64,000 nucleotides of DNA from positions 868,001-932,000 of the forward strand of contig CAWCUU010000002.1 in the NCBI GenBank assembly GCA_963798855.1, written 5' to 3'. This document shows, in pieces, positions 50,403-59,000 of this stretch. The notes below the pieces were generated by a model. That model searched no databases. It was given only the letters and a program-made list of their open reading frames with translations, and was not told the DNA's origin. Position numbers and translations under genes: made by a program. The DNA comes from CAWCUU01 sp963798855. Lineage in GTDB: Bacteria > Gemmatimonadota > Gemmatimonadetes > Longimicrobiales > RSA9. Each line of letters starts with the position of its first letter. Positions within the stretch are counted from its first letter, which is position 1.

Positions 50403-51296
50403 CTAGACCAGATCGCCCGCCGACTCCCCGACCAGCAGCTCGAAGATCCGCTCGAAGTCCTCGGCTCCGAGGAATGGTATCTCGATCCGACCCCCTCGCC
50501 CCCGTCCACGCCGGATCCGTACCTCCGCCCCGAACACTCGCTGGAGCTCCTCCTCGAGACGCCGCTCGGCCGCATCCCGCCGGCGTCCCGGCTCTCTCTT
50601 CGGCTTCTGTTCGCCCCTGCCGGATTTTACGCGGGCCTCCGTCTGCCGAACGCTCCATCCCTCCTCCGCGGCCCTCCGCGCCAGCTGCTGCATCCGTCGC
50701 TCACCGTCCACGCCGAGGAGAGCGCGTGCATGACCGGCCGTCAATTCTCCCTCGCTCAACAGGCGACGGACCGAAGCGGGAAGCTGCAGCAGCCGAAGCG
50801 AGTTCGCCACTGTCGAGCGATCGCGGCCGACGGTTTCGGCGATCTGCCCGTGCGAGAGGCCGAACTCTTCGCCCAGCGTGCGGTACGCCTCGGCCTCCTC
50901 CAGGGCCGACAGCGCCGATCGCTGCAGATTCTCGATGAGTGCCAGAACCAGCAGCGTGCGGTCGTCCACGTCCCGCACGATCGCCGGCACCGTCTCCCAA
51001 CCGAGACGGGTCACCGCCCTCCACCGGCGCTCGCCGGCGACGAGCTCCCACTCCGCCGATCCCGAGGAGCCAGGCCTGACGACGATCGGCTGGAGCAGGC
51101 CGTTCGCACGGATCGAATCGGCGAGCTCGGCGAGCTCCGACTCGTCGAACTCCCGCCGCGGCTGGAACGGATTGGGGCCGATCCCGCCGAGGGGCACGTC
51201 GCGAATCTCGACTCCGTCGACCTTCTCCTCTCCGAGGTACTCGCCAAGCAGGGCTCCGAGCCCGCGTCCCAGCCGATCCCGCTTCTGAACGGCCAT
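50403..51296 (-). CDS. parB: Chromosome-partitioning protein ParB
   Basis: A 297-residue ParB. NPFQPRREFDESELAELADS and LVAGERRWRAVTRLGWETVP are the CTP-binding/N-terminal motifs, ENLQRSALSALEEAEAYR and the following helix-turn-helix (SHGQIAETVGRDRSTVANSL) bind parS, and the end is the dimerisation domain. ATG at 51296 overlaps the parA stop (TGATG) and has GGAGGA. Two parS sites lie at 52231 and 54050. Confidence 0.95.
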   Translation of the reverse strand: MAVQKRDRLGRGLGALLGEYLGEEKVDGVEIRDVPLGGIGPNPFQPRREFDESELAELADSIRANGLLQPIVVRPGSSGSAEWELVAGERRWRAVTRLGWETVPAIVRDVDDRTLLVLALIENLQRSALSALEEAEAYRTLGEEFGLSHGQIAETVGRDRSTVANSLRLLQLPASVRRLLSEGELTAGHARALLGVDGERRMQQLARRAAEEGWSVRQTEARVKSGRGEQKPKREPGRRRDAAERRLEEELQRVFGAEVRIRRGRGRGGRIEIPFLGAEDFERIFELLVGESAGDLV

Positions 51297-52132
51297 CACC
51301 GCTCCTCCGTCCTCGGCTGCAGGACCTTCTCCTCCAGGGCTCTCGTCTCGGCGCTCCCCCGCTCCCGGCTGCGGTGTCTACCGATGACCTCGCGGGCGAG
51401 TGCGAGATAGCTCTGAGCGCCGGCGGAGAGGATGTCGTAAAGGACGATCGGCTTGCCGAAGCTGGGGGCCTCCGCGAGTCGGACATTGCGGGGAATGACC
51501 GTCTTGAAGACGCGGTTGCCGAAGTACTCCTTCGCCTCGTCGGCGACCTGCTTGGACAGGTTCAGCCGCTGGTCGTACATCGTCAGCAGAACACCCTCTA
51601 TCTGCAGTCGTGGATTGAGGTTACGCTGCACGAGACGCACACTGTTGAGGAGCTGGGAGAGCCCCTCCAGCGCGTAGAATTCGCACTGGATCGGGATCAG
51701 CACCGCGTCCGCCGCGGCGAGGGTGTTCAGCGTCAGCAAACCGAGCGAGGGCGGGCAGTCGACGAGGACGAACTCGTAGTCGTCGCTCACCTCGGCGAGC
51801 GCATGGCGCAGCACCAGCTCCCGCTCGGGCCGACTTACGAGCTCGACCTCCGATCCCACCAGATCCCTCGAGGAAGGTGCCACGTCCAGATACGGAAACT
51901 GCACTTCGCGGAGCAGGATGGAGGAGAGAGGAGCGCCCTCCACGAGCACGTTGTAGATCGATGGGTGCTCCTCCTTGGCGATCCCGAGGCCGCTGGTCGC
52001 GTTCCCCTGCGGGTCCATATCGATCACGAGTGTGCGTCGTTCGGCGACCGCGAGACAAGCGCCGAGGTTGATCGCGGTGGTGGTCTTGCCCACGCCGCCC
52101 TTCTGATTCGCGATCGCGATGATGCGGGACAT
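51296..52132 (-). CDS. parA: Chromosome-partitioning ATPase ParA (Soj)
   Basis: A 278-residue deviant Walker ATPase: NQKGGVGKTTTAINLG at residues 9-24, IDMDPQGNATSG and VLVDCPPSLGLLT. It binds non-specific DNA as an ATP dimer and moves ParB-parS complexes. A 20-residue C-terminal tail (ERGSAETRALEEKV) is extra. ATG at 52132 has CAGGATC. Order parA-parB upstream of the M23 and bactofilin genes is preserved on the minus strand. Confidence 0.95.
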   Translation of the reverse strand: MSRIIAIANQKGGVGKTTTAINLGACLAVAERRTLVIDMDPQGNATSGLGIAKEEHPSIYNVLVEGAPLSSILLREVQFPYLDVAPSSRDLVGSEVELVSRPERELVLRHALAEVSDDYEFVLVDCPPSLGLLTLNTLAAADAVLIPIQCEFYALEGLSQLLNSVRLVQRNLNPRLQIEGVLLTMYDQRLNLSKQVADEAKEYFGNRVFKTVIPRNVRLAEAPSFGKPIVLYDILSAGAQSYLALAREVIGRHRSRERGSAETRALEEKVLQPRTEER

Positions 52133-52230
52133 TCGGATCCTGCTGGAGGACGCCTCACGGTCGAGGCCGAATATACCGGCGCCACCTCGGGCGGTAAAGG
52201 CGCGAACCGGCCGGGACGCAGATTTTCCTC

Positions 52231-52246
52231 CGTTTCACGTGAAACA
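52231..52246. promoter_or_regulatory. parS site 1
   Basis: CGTTTCACGTGAAACA, a perfect 14-bp palindrome (GTTTCACGTGAAAC) matching the bacterial parS core; only the first base of the 16-mer differs from TGTTTCACGTGAAACA. It lies about 100 bases before parA and about 95 bases before the ATPase gene. Confidence 0.92.
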
Positions 52247-52340
52247 GCTCCGCCCGTACGGTGCGAAACCTGCAACCGTGCACCCGTGGACCGCCATCGG
52301 ACGCGGGCCAGGAGCCGACCAACACCCCAGCCAGAGCCGA

Positions 52341-54047
52341 ATGCACGATCTCGCAGCACTGCGCGGGCGCGTCGAGCGCCTCGACGGGCAGGGCTACCCC
52401 CGCTACAAGGCGATAAAGGGAAGCTACGACGCAGGCCGCTTCGAGCTGCGCATCGATCACGTGCAGGGTGATCCATTCGCTCGACCGTCCCGACTGCGTG
52501 CGCGGCTCTCCCCCACCGGCGCCGCCTTGCCGGCGTGGGCGACCGCGACCGCTGACCGCCGTCGCGCCGCCGCGGACTTTCTGAACCGCCGTTTCGCCGT
52601 CGCGCTCGCCGCGCGGTCGGAGCGCATCGGGTCCGGACGGGGCGGCGAGCTGCGGATCCTGCGCCCCGAGCAGCAAGTCCTGGAGCGCGCGAGCCTGACC
52701 GTGACGGAGGATGGCGCGATCGAGGCGCGCTTCCGCGCAGGGCTTCCCGCACGTGGCCGCCGCATCATGGGGCGCGCGGCCGCGAGACTGCTCACCGAGA
52801 CGGTGCCGGCAGCGGTGCTCGAATCGCTCCCGTTCACAGCGCTGGACGCCGAGGTGCTCCGCCGCCACGTCCTCACCGTCGAGGACGCGGTTGCCCTGCG
52901 AAGCCAGCTCGAGCAGCGAGGCCTCGTCGCGTTCATTGCAGACGGCTCGATCCTGCCTCGACGCTCGGGCATCGACGACCGTCCTCTGGAGCCCGATCGC
53001 GCCCGCCCGTTCCGCTCTCCACCGGAGCTTCGGATCCGGCTCGACACGCCGAACACCGGTCCGGTGGACGGAATGGGAATCCCGAGGGGCGTGACCCTGA
53101 TCGTCGGTGGTGGCTACCATGGCAAGTCGACGCTGCTGCGTGCGATCGAGCGAGGGGTGTACGACCACCCGCCCGGCGATGGACGCGAGCGCGTCGTCGC
53201 CATCGCGGACGCGGTCAAGGTGCGAGCCGAGGATGGCCGCCGCATCGAGGGTACCGATATCTCGAACTTCATCGCCGGACTGCCGGGAGACGAGGACACC
53301 CGGCGTTTCCGGACCGAAAACGCCAGCGGCTCCACGTCGCAGGCCGCGGCGATCACGGAGGCGCTCGAGATCGGGGCGCGCTGTCTGCTGCTCGACGAGG
53401 ACACGTCGGCGACGAACTTCATGATCCGCGACGCGCGGATGCAGGCGCTGATCCCGCGGGAGCACGAGCCGATCACCCCGTTTCTGGACCGGGCGCGGGA
53501 GCTCGCGCGCGACCACGGCGTGTCGACCATTCTGGTGGTGGGAGGCTCGGGCGACTACTTCGATGTAGCCGATGTGGTGATCGCGATGCACGAATACGAG
53601 CCAATGGAGGTGACCGCGCGCGCGAAGCGGGTGGCCGCCGAGCAGCCGACGGGTCGCCGTGCGGAGGCGCGCCGCTGGGAAGCGCCACGTCGACGTCGTC
53701 TGGTGGCAGAGTCGGTGGACGCGACGGACCGGCGCGGTCGGATCCGGATCCGGATCCACGCGCGGGACCGGCTCGACTTCGGCGAGACGGAGGTGGATCT
53801 GGGCGCGCTGGAGCAGCTCGTGGAGCGTGCGCAGACCGCGGCGATCGCGCAGGCGCTGGTGTGGGCGGGTCGCGAAGTGATGCAGGAAGGCGGGGACGTA
53901 GGCGAAATCGTCGCGGCCGTGGCGGAGCGGATCCGCACAATGGGTGTCGCGAGCGTCGATCCGGAGCCGATCGGCGAGTACAGCGCGTTCCGGCCCCACG
54001 AGCTCGCCGCATGCCTCAATCGCCTGCGCACCCTGCAAACCCGCTGA
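52341..54047 (+). CDS. ABC-class ATPase of the PF09818-type family
   Basis: A 568-residue protein of the 'predicted ATPase of the ABC class' family. The N-terminal 250 residues are typical (LRGRVERLDGQGYPRYKAIK); Walker A GGGYHGKSTLL near residues 256-266, Walker B LLLDEDTSATNFM, and ASGSTSQAAAI in between. No membrane segments, so not a transporter. Role unknown; related proteins are thought to act on nucleic acid or translation. It has no clear Shine-Dalgarno and sits between two parS sites, on the opposite strand from parAB. Stops 10 bases before the acylphosphatase start codon. Confidence 0.82.
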   Translation: MHDLAALRGRVERLDGQGYPRYKAIKGSYDAGRFELRIDHVQGDPFARPSRLRARLSPTGAALPAWATATADRRRAAADFLNRRFAVALAARSERIGSGRGGELRILRPEQQVLERASLTVTEDGAIEARFRAGLPARGRRIMGRAAARLLTETVPAAVLESLPFTALDAEVLRRHVLTVEDAVALRSQLEQRGLVAFIADGSILPRRSGIDDRPLEPDRARPFRSPPELRIRLDTPNTGPVDGMGIPRGVTLIVGGGYHGKSTLLRAIERGVYDHPPGDGRERVVAIADAVKVRAEDGRRIEGTDISNFIAGLPGDEDTRRFRTENASGSTSQAAAITEALEIGARCLLLDEDTSATNFMIRDARMQALIPREHEPITPFLDRARELARDHGVSTILVVGGSGDYFDVADVVIAMHEYEPMEVTARAKRVAAEQPTGRRAEARRWEAPRRRRLVAESVDATDRRGRIRIRIHARDRLDFGETEVDLGALEQLVERAQTAAIAQALVWAGREVMQEGGDVGEIVAAVAERIRTMGVASVDPEPIGEYSAFRPHELAACLNRLRTLQTR

Positions 54048-54049
54048 GG

Positions 54050-54065
54050 TGTTTCACGTGAAACA
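54050..54065. promoter_or_regulatory. parS site 2, containing a start codon
   Basis: TGTTTCACGTGAAACA, a perfect 16-bp palindrome, the standard parS. The GTG at 54058-54060 inside it is the start codon of the acylphosphatase gene and GAGG at 54046-54049 is its Shine-Dalgarno. Confidence 0.95.
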
Positions 54066-54351
54066 ACCCGACCCGAAGAAAACCCGTATATGCCTCCGGG
54101 TGCACGGCCGCGTGCAAGGCGTCGGATTCCGCTGGTGGGCCCGACGCGAGGCCGACGCGCTCGGGCTGGCCGGCACCGTTCGCAACCGTGAGGACGGCAC
54201 CGTGGAAATCGAGGCGGAAGGCCCCGGAGCGGCGGTCGTGGCGCTAAGGCAGCGGCTGCGGCAGGGCCCTTCCTCGGCGCGGGTCGTGTCCGTCGAGGAT
54301 CTGGAGCCCGGAACGGGTCCCCTTCCTCACCCATTCACGATCGCGCGGTGA
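54058..54351 (+). CDS. acyP: Acylphosphatase
   Basis: A 97-residue acylphosphatase, which hydrolyses carboxyl-phosphate bonds in small acyl phosphates. RVQGVGFRWWAR with catalytic Arg25 and the Asn43 in TVRNREDGTVEIEAEG are intact. GTG at 54058 was chosen because GAGGTG lies 7 bases upstream and the residues MKQPDPKKTRI lead directly into the first strand. The start codon is inside parS. Third gene in this plus-strand insertion between yidC and parA. Confidence 0.9.
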   Translation: MKQPDPKKTRICLRVHGRVQGVGFRWWARREADALGLAGTVRNREDGTVEIEAEGPGAAVVALRQRLRQGPSSARVVSVEDLEPGTGPLPHPFTIAR

Positions 54352-54495
54352 CGCCGGCGGCCACTTCGTTTCCGCAGGACCCGCCCGGCGCAGATATGTG
54401 TCGGCGGTCGGGGGATGGGTTCCCACAGAAGCTTCTGGAGCCTCGACAGGGAGGTGGTTAGCGCAGCCGGCGGGAATCGGAGCCCAAAGACCCGG

Positions 54496-56214
54496 TCAGC
54501 CGGGTTTCTGCTTCTGCTGGACCCGCTTGCGCTCGCGCATGATCTGCACCTGCCGGGGAACGCTCGCGATGTTGGACGCGGCGTAGTAGAGGTTGAGACC
54601 CGCGGGCAGCTTGAAGAAGAAGAAGGCGATGAAGGCCGGCATGACCCACATCATGACCTTCATCTGCGCGTTGGCGGTCGGCGTGCTGCGGTAGCTCAGG
54701 TACTGGAGCACGAACATGCTGAGCGCCAGGATGATCGGCAGGATGAACAGGGGATCGGGACGGGAGAGGTCGGGCAGCCAGAGGAAATCGACGCCCCGGA
54801 ATTCAATGGTGCTGCGGAAGACGAAGAAGAGGGTGATCAGTACGGGGTAGGGAATCAGCATGGGCAGACATCCGCCCAGCGGATTGAAGCCCTCCTCCTT
54901 GTAGAGTCGCATCATCTCCTTCTGCAGCTTCTCCTGATCGTCCTTGTATTTCTTCTGGATCTCCTGCATCACGGGCTGCAGCTCCATGTTCTTGAGCTGC
55001 GAGCGGGTGGCGCGGGCGTAGAGCGGCCAGAGGACGACCTGGAGCAGGAAGCCGAAGACGATCAGGACCCAGCCGTAGCCGAGGTGCAGCACGTCGTGCA
55101 GCGCGGAGATGGTCCAGACGATGAGGTGGGAGAGCGGGCGCAGGATCGGCCGGAACACCTTGAATCCCCAGGGATTCACGTCCTGCAGATCGTGGCCGAT
55201 GGCGGCCAGCCGATTGTACTCCTGCGGACCCAGATAGATGGAGTAGGCGAAGGTGCCGGAGCGCGATAGCGGCAGGGTGGTGGTGATGCGCACACCTGCG
55301 GGAGCGCCATTGCCCACGACGGGCTCGGCGATCGTGCCGCCGAAGCAGGTTCCGCCCTCGTCGCCGCACTCGGCGATCAGCGCGCCCAGGAAGTACTTGT
55401 TCTTCAGCGCCGCCCAGTAGAGCGGTCCTTCCTGTATTTGCCGACCCTCGACCTTGCGGAAGGGCACGCTCGTTATGCCCGCGCGACGGGCGTCGACCAC
55501 GTAGGCGAGCGAGTGGATGTCCTCGAGCGTGTCCGCCTCGTTGACGGACAACCGAGGGCCCATGCGAAGGAGCAGCGTGCCGGGGTCGTCCCCGAGGCCG
55601 GAGACCTGCCCGTTCACGTCGAGCAGATAGTCGTCCGGACGGAAGGTGTAGTCGATGCGGATCTCGAGCCCTCGCTCAGCGTCGGTGTGCACGAAATGCA
55701 CCGTGCGCGGCGCTTCGGCGGCGTCGAGCTCGAAGGAGCGCGCGTCGTGGTCGAAGGCGAGCGTTCGCAAGTCGAGCACCTGGTCGCCGATCTGGAGCCC
55801 GTAGTCAACGAGGTCGGGGGCGGCGGCCGGGACGAGATCGACGGGGCCAGGGCGGGTGAAGGACTCGTAGCGGAGAAGTCGAGCTCGCACGATCGAGCCG
55901 CCGGCCGCGGATATTCCGTAGTCGTATATCGGCGATGCTGCCGTGACCGTATCGGCGCGGACGACGGCGGCCGTGGACCCGTCGGATGGTGGGCGGGGCA
56001 CCGGGAGCGACGCCACCGCGCTCTCCGGCTGCGCCGTCGCGGTCGTCGCGGTCGTCGCGGTCGAGCCGGGCGACGCCGGGGCCGGCGCCTGGATGGCGGC
56101 CGTGTCGGCCGGTGACGCGACGGGCGCCGGCCGGCGGGTCGGAAAAAGCAGGTTCGTGACGACGATCACGGCGATCGCGAGTACGATCGCCAGCAGGAAC
56201 CGGGCGTTGTCCAT
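54496..56214 (-). CDS. yidC: Membrane protein insertase YidC
   Basis: A 572-residue Oxa1/YidC insertase. An N-terminal span (FLLAIVLAIAVIVVTNLLF), a Pro/Ala/Thr-rich stretch, a large periplasmic P1 domain (about 80-350) and the conserved five-span C-terminal core with RATRSQLKNMELQPVMQEIQ (cytoplasmic hairpin), GGCLPMLIPYPVLITLFFV and a final basic tail (RERKRVQQKQKPG). Acts with SecYEG or alone. 110 bases upstream of it lies yidD; the usual jag and mnmE genes are missing. Confidence 0.95.
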   Translation of the reverse strand: MDNARFLLAIVLAIAVIVVTNLLFPTRRPAPVASPADTAAIQAPAPASPGSTATTATTATAQPESAVASLPVPRPPSDGSTAAVVRADTVTAASPIYDYGISAAGGSIVRARLLRYESFTRPGPVDLVPAAAPDLVDYGLQIGDQVLDLRTLAFDHDARSFELDAAEAPRTVHFVHTDAERGLEIRIDYTFRPDDYLLDVNGQVSGLGDDPGTLLLRMGPRLSVNEADTLEDIHSLAYVVDARRAGITSVPFRKVEGRQIQEGPLYWAALKNKYFLGALIAECGDEGGTCFGGTIAEPVVGNGAPAGVRITTTLPLSRSGTFAYSIYLGPQEYNRLAAIGHDLQDVNPWGFKVFRPILRPLSHLIVWTISALHDVLHLGYGWVLIVFGFLLQVVLWPLYARATRSQLKNMELQPVMQEIQKKYKDDQEKLQKEMMRLYKEEGFNPLGGCLPMLIPYPVLITLFFVFRSTIEFRGVDFLWLPDLSRPDPLFILPIILALSMFVLQYLSYRSTPTANAQMKVMMWVMPAFIAFFFFKLPAGLNLYYAASNIASVPRQVQIMRERKRVQQKQKPG

Positions 56215-56323
56215 CGACGGCGTTCGCTGTCAGCTCGTCCAGGCGCAACCCACGCGGCCGAGGCCGCGGCGGAGCGCGCACGTGATCAGGTCGCGGGCGG
56301 TCGAGCCGCCGCGTCGTTCGATT

Positions 56324-56536
56324 TCAGGGCACCGGATCGTAGCCGTGGCCGCCGAACGGATGGCAGCGCATGAGCCGCCGGAAGGCCAACCAGCCCCCGC
56401 GCACGGCTCCATACTTCCGGATCGCCTCGTCCGCGTACGCCGAGCAGGTCGGCGTGAAGCGACACGAATCCGGAAGCAGCGGCGAGATCCCCTTTCGGTA
56501 GAACCCGATCGCCCTCAACAGGATGCTCTGGAGCAT
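56324..56536 (-). CDS. yidD: Membrane protein insertion efficiency factor YidD
   Basis: A 70-residue protein of the YidD family with the full signature SCRFTPTCSAYADEAI and RLMRCHPFGGHGYDPVP; the three conserved cysteines are present. An amphipathic N-terminus (LLRAIGFYRKGISPLL) binds the membrane. It overlaps rnpA by 22 bases, the arrangement seen in most bacteria. Confidence 0.93.
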   Translation of the reverse strand: MLQSILLRAIGFYRKGISPLLPDSCRFTPTCSAYADEAIRKYGAVRGGWLAFRRLMRCHPFGGHGYDPVP

Positions 56537-56874
56537 AGCCGCTCCGTCCAGCGTACGATCTGGCCGCGCAGCTCTGCGAAGGAAGCATCGTAGGCCTCGC
56601 GCCTTGCGCGCACCAGCACGTCGCGGGAGAGGCGGACCGCATCGATCCTCGGCAGCATCTCCCTGCGGGCGATCTCTCGCAGCCGCCGCTTGAGCCGGTT
56701 GCGCCGCACGGCGGTCTGCTTGTGGCGCGGCACGATGAAGGCCACGCGCGCAAACGAAAGGGGGGAAGGGGAGTCGAAGACATCCAGGTGGGACATCCGA
56801 CTCCTCTTCCCCCGCCTCAGCAGCTCGCGAATCTCACCGCCTCGCCCGATCCGTCGGCTACGCGGGAGCCGCAA
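56515..56874 (-). CDS. rnpA: Ribonuclease P protein component
   Basis: A 119-residue protein subunit of RNase P, which with the M1 RNA removes 5' leaders from tRNA precursors. The RNR motif is clear (RRNRLKRRLRE), with VAFIVPRHKQTAVRRN before it, and the protein is very Arg-rich. Lies about 50 bases after rpmH in the order rpmH-rnpA-yidD-yidC. Confidence 0.92.
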   Translation of the reverse strand: MRLPRSRRIGRGGEIRELLRRGKRSRMSHLDVFDSPSPLSFARVAFIVPRHKQTAVRRNRLKRRLREIARREMLPRIDAVRLSRDVLVRARREAYDASFAELRGQIVRWTERLCSRASC

Positions 56875-56921
56875 CGCTGGCTCCCGCCCTTCCTGCGCCG
56901 GGGAGGTCGACAGCGGCGCGC

Positions 56922-57074
56922 CTATTTGCTACCGACGGTCGCCGAGAGGCGCTTGCGGCCCTTCTTGCGTCGACGGCTGAGAATTTTTCGGCCGGCGCGC
57001 GTCTCCATCCGGGCGCGAAAGCCGTGCTTGTTCTTGCGGCGTCGCCGGCTCGGGTTGTACGTCGGCTTGCCCAT
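56922..57074 (-). CDS. rpmH: 50S ribosomal protein L34
   Basis: A 50-residue basic ribosomal protein. MGKPTYNPSRRRRKNKHGF, RARMETRAGRKILSRRRKK and GRKRLSATVGSK match L34 over the whole length. ATG at 57074 has GGAG 7 bases before it. Located in the usual place, divergent from dnaA with 246 bases between them. Confidence 0.96.
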   Translation of the reverse strand: MGKPTYNPSRRRRKNKHGFRARMETRAGRKILSRRRKKGRKRLSATVGSK

Positions 57075-57320
57075 CGTGACTCCATCCCGTTTCGTGAGAG
57101 TGCAAAGCTTGTAAAGCTAGCAAATGACGGCGGCGTTGTGAAGTGAAGGGCGAGGGGATCGCAGCCGCGGCGGCGAGGGAGCGTATGACGGCGTGACCAC
57201 GGAGGCCGCCGGGGGAGGGTCGAACGACCGATTCCGCGGGGCGGACGGTCCGATTCATTGACTTGTCCACAACGCTGCTCTAGCTTGCTCCGCCTGTGTT
57301 CTCCTCCCTGCCGAAACGTG
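57075..57320. other. rpmH-dnaA divergent intergenic region
   Basis: Holds the promoters of both genes. On the minus side, TTGCTA/TTTACA-like hexamers near 57100-57125 could drive rpmH but no pair is convincing. CCTTCAC-TTCACAA on the minus strand (about 57136-57149) resembles two heptamer units of the ACTTCAC type. The dnaA promoter and one DnaA box are listed separately. Confidence 0.5.
57258..57286 (+). promoter_or_regulatory. dnaA promoter with overlapping DnaA box
   Basis: TTGACT at 57258-57263, a 17-base spacer and TAGCTT at 57281-57286. A DnaA box TTGTCCACA (57263-57271; one change from TTATCCACA) lies inside the spacer, so DnaA could repress its own gene, as known elsewhere. Confidence 0.6.
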
Positions 57321-58706
57321 ATGGAGCTTACAGCCTCCGAGGCCTGGACCCGCATCCTCGAGCGCTCTCGATCTCTGCTCCCGGAGCAGAGCTACCGAAC
57401 CTGGTTCGAGCATACCGAGCCAGTGGCTCTGTCGAGGGATCTGCTTGTCGTGGGCACGGGCAGCGAGTTCGCGGCCGAGTGGATCGAGGACAAGTACGGC
57501 GATCTGCTGACCGACCTCGCGGAGGAGATCTTCGGTCGCCACATCACCATCTCGTTCCAGTACCACTCGCAGGAAGACGAGCGCCAGGGACCGGCTCCGA
57601 AGCCGGCGCCGATGACCGAGGTCGTGGCGGGCGGCGAGAGGGCGGCCCGCGCGACTCCGGTGCCCGCACCGGGCAGTTTGGGCGCGCCGCTCAACGAGCG
57701 CTACGTCTTCGACCGGTTCGTGGTCGGCACGAACAATCAGCTGTCCGCGGCCGCCTGCCGGGCCGTGGCGGAGGCGCCTGCCCGGATGTACAACCCGCTG
57801 TTCATCTACGGCGGAGTCGGGCTCGGCAAGACACACCTGATGCACGCGATCGGCAACTCCGTCGTCGAGCGCGAGTCGGGAAAGCGGATCGCCTACATCT
57901 CGAGCGAGCGGTTCACGAACGACCTGATCGCGTCGATCCAGTCGGGTCAGATGGCCGAGTTCCGGCGCCGCTATCGGGAGATCGATGTCCTGCTGATCGA
58001 CGACGTGCACTTCCTCGGGGAGAAGGAGCGGACCCAGGAGGAGTTCTTCCACACGTTCAACGCTCTGTACGAGGCGCAGCGGCAGATCGTGCTGACCAGC
58101 GATCGGCCGCCGAAGGAGATCCCGGGGCTGGAAGACCGGCTGGTCTCGCGCTTCGAGTGGGGACTGGTCACGGATATCAAGCCGCCCGATCTGGAGACGC
58201 GTGTCGCGATCCTGCGGAAGAAGGCGGAAGAGGACCGGCTCATCCTGGCTGACGAGGTGCTGGACTTCATCGCGCGCAACTGTCGCTCCAGCGTTCGCGA
58301 GCTGGAGGGCGCGATCATCAAGCTGCTCGCCTACTCCTCGCTGACGCGACGGGAGATCAACGTCGAGCTGGCGCAGGAGGCCCTGGGTGGGGTGCTCTCG
58401 GGGGGTCGGGGAGCCGATGCGTTCACGGCCGAAGAGATCCGCGCGCGTGTGGCGGAAGAGTGGGACGTGACCGTGGATGCGTTGATGTCAAAGCGCCGCA
58501 CGAAGGAATTGACCGTGCCGCGTCAGGTAGCGATGTACCTGATCCGCGAGCTGCTCGAGATCCCGCTCATCGATATCGGCAAGCTGTTCGGTGGTCGGGA
58601 TCACTCCACTGTGATCCACTCTCTTCAGAAGGTCGATCAGGAGATGCAGCAGGACGAGTCGTTCCGCCGGCGCGTTGTAGCCCTGCGGGGCGAGCTCGGC
58701 GCGTGA
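57321..58706 (+). CDS. dnaA: Chromosomal replication initiator DnaA
   Basis: A 461-residue initiator: domain I (residues 1-80, ASEAWTRILERSRSLLPEQSY), short linker, AAA+ domain III with Walker A GGVGLGKTHL and Walker B LLIDDVHFL, and domain IV helix-turn-helix with PRQVAMYLIREL and the DnaA-box signature GGRDHSTVIHSL. ATG at 57321 follows an in-frame GTG one codon upstream; no clear Shine-Dalgarno. First gene of the rightward run with dnaN. Confidence 0.97.
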   Translation: MELTASEAWTRILERSRSLLPEQSYRTWFEHTEPVALSRDLLVVGTGSEFAAEWIEDKYGDLLTDLAEEIFGRHITISFQYHSQEDERQGPAPKPAPMTEVVAGGERAARATPVPAPGSLGAPLNERYVFDRFVVGTNNQLSAAACRAVAEAPARMYNPLFIYGGVGLGKTHLMHAIGNSVVERESGKRIAYISSERFTNDLIASIQSGQMAEFRRRYREIDVLLIDDVHFLGEKERTQEEFFHTFNALYEAQRQIVLTSDRPPKEIPGLEDRLVSRFEWGLVTDIKPPDLETRVAILRKKAEEDRLILADEVLDFIARNCRSSVRELEGAIIKLLAYSSLTRREINVELAQEALGGVLSGGRGADAFTAEEIRARVAEEWDVTVDALMSKRRTKELTVPRQVAMYLIRELLEIPLIDIGKLFGGRDHSTVIHSLQKVDQEMQQDESFRRRVVALRGELGA

Positions 58707-59000
58707 GGCGGTGCCGGGCTGGGGAGAACGTCTGTTGAAACGGTGTGGAGTCCGGCGTGGTTCTCCACGAGAGCGTGTCGAGTGTGGGATTCGAGCCAGT
58801 CATCGACATGAATCCAGACTCGTTTCCACAGGTGTAGCCGGGAGCCGATAGCGCGATAGGACGCGACGAAGCCGAACGGGGACAGGGGCTTTCCACGGCT
58901 CCACAGCCCCTACTATTACGACGATGTATTTCATCTAGAATGGGAGTCATAACAGCTCCCCGTGGAAAAGGCTGCTCACCCGTCGCAAGGCGAGGACTCG
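58707..59000. other. oriC: dnaA-dnaN intergenic region, candidate oriC
   Basis: A 294-base gap with six TCCAC-core sites: 58744-58752 and 58961-58969 on the minus strand, 58761-58769, 58822-58830, 58889-58897 and 58897-58905 on the plus strand. All differ from TTATCCACA in one to three positions. An AT-rich patch at 58911-58955 could be the unwinding element and contains TAGAAT (58936-58941), a -10 candidate for dnaN. Confidence 0.45.

Noticed and set aside
53114..53530. Minus-strand frame inside the ABC-class ATPase gene
   Set aside because: Ser/Arg-rich antisense translation, ATPase motifs on the other strand are unambiguous.
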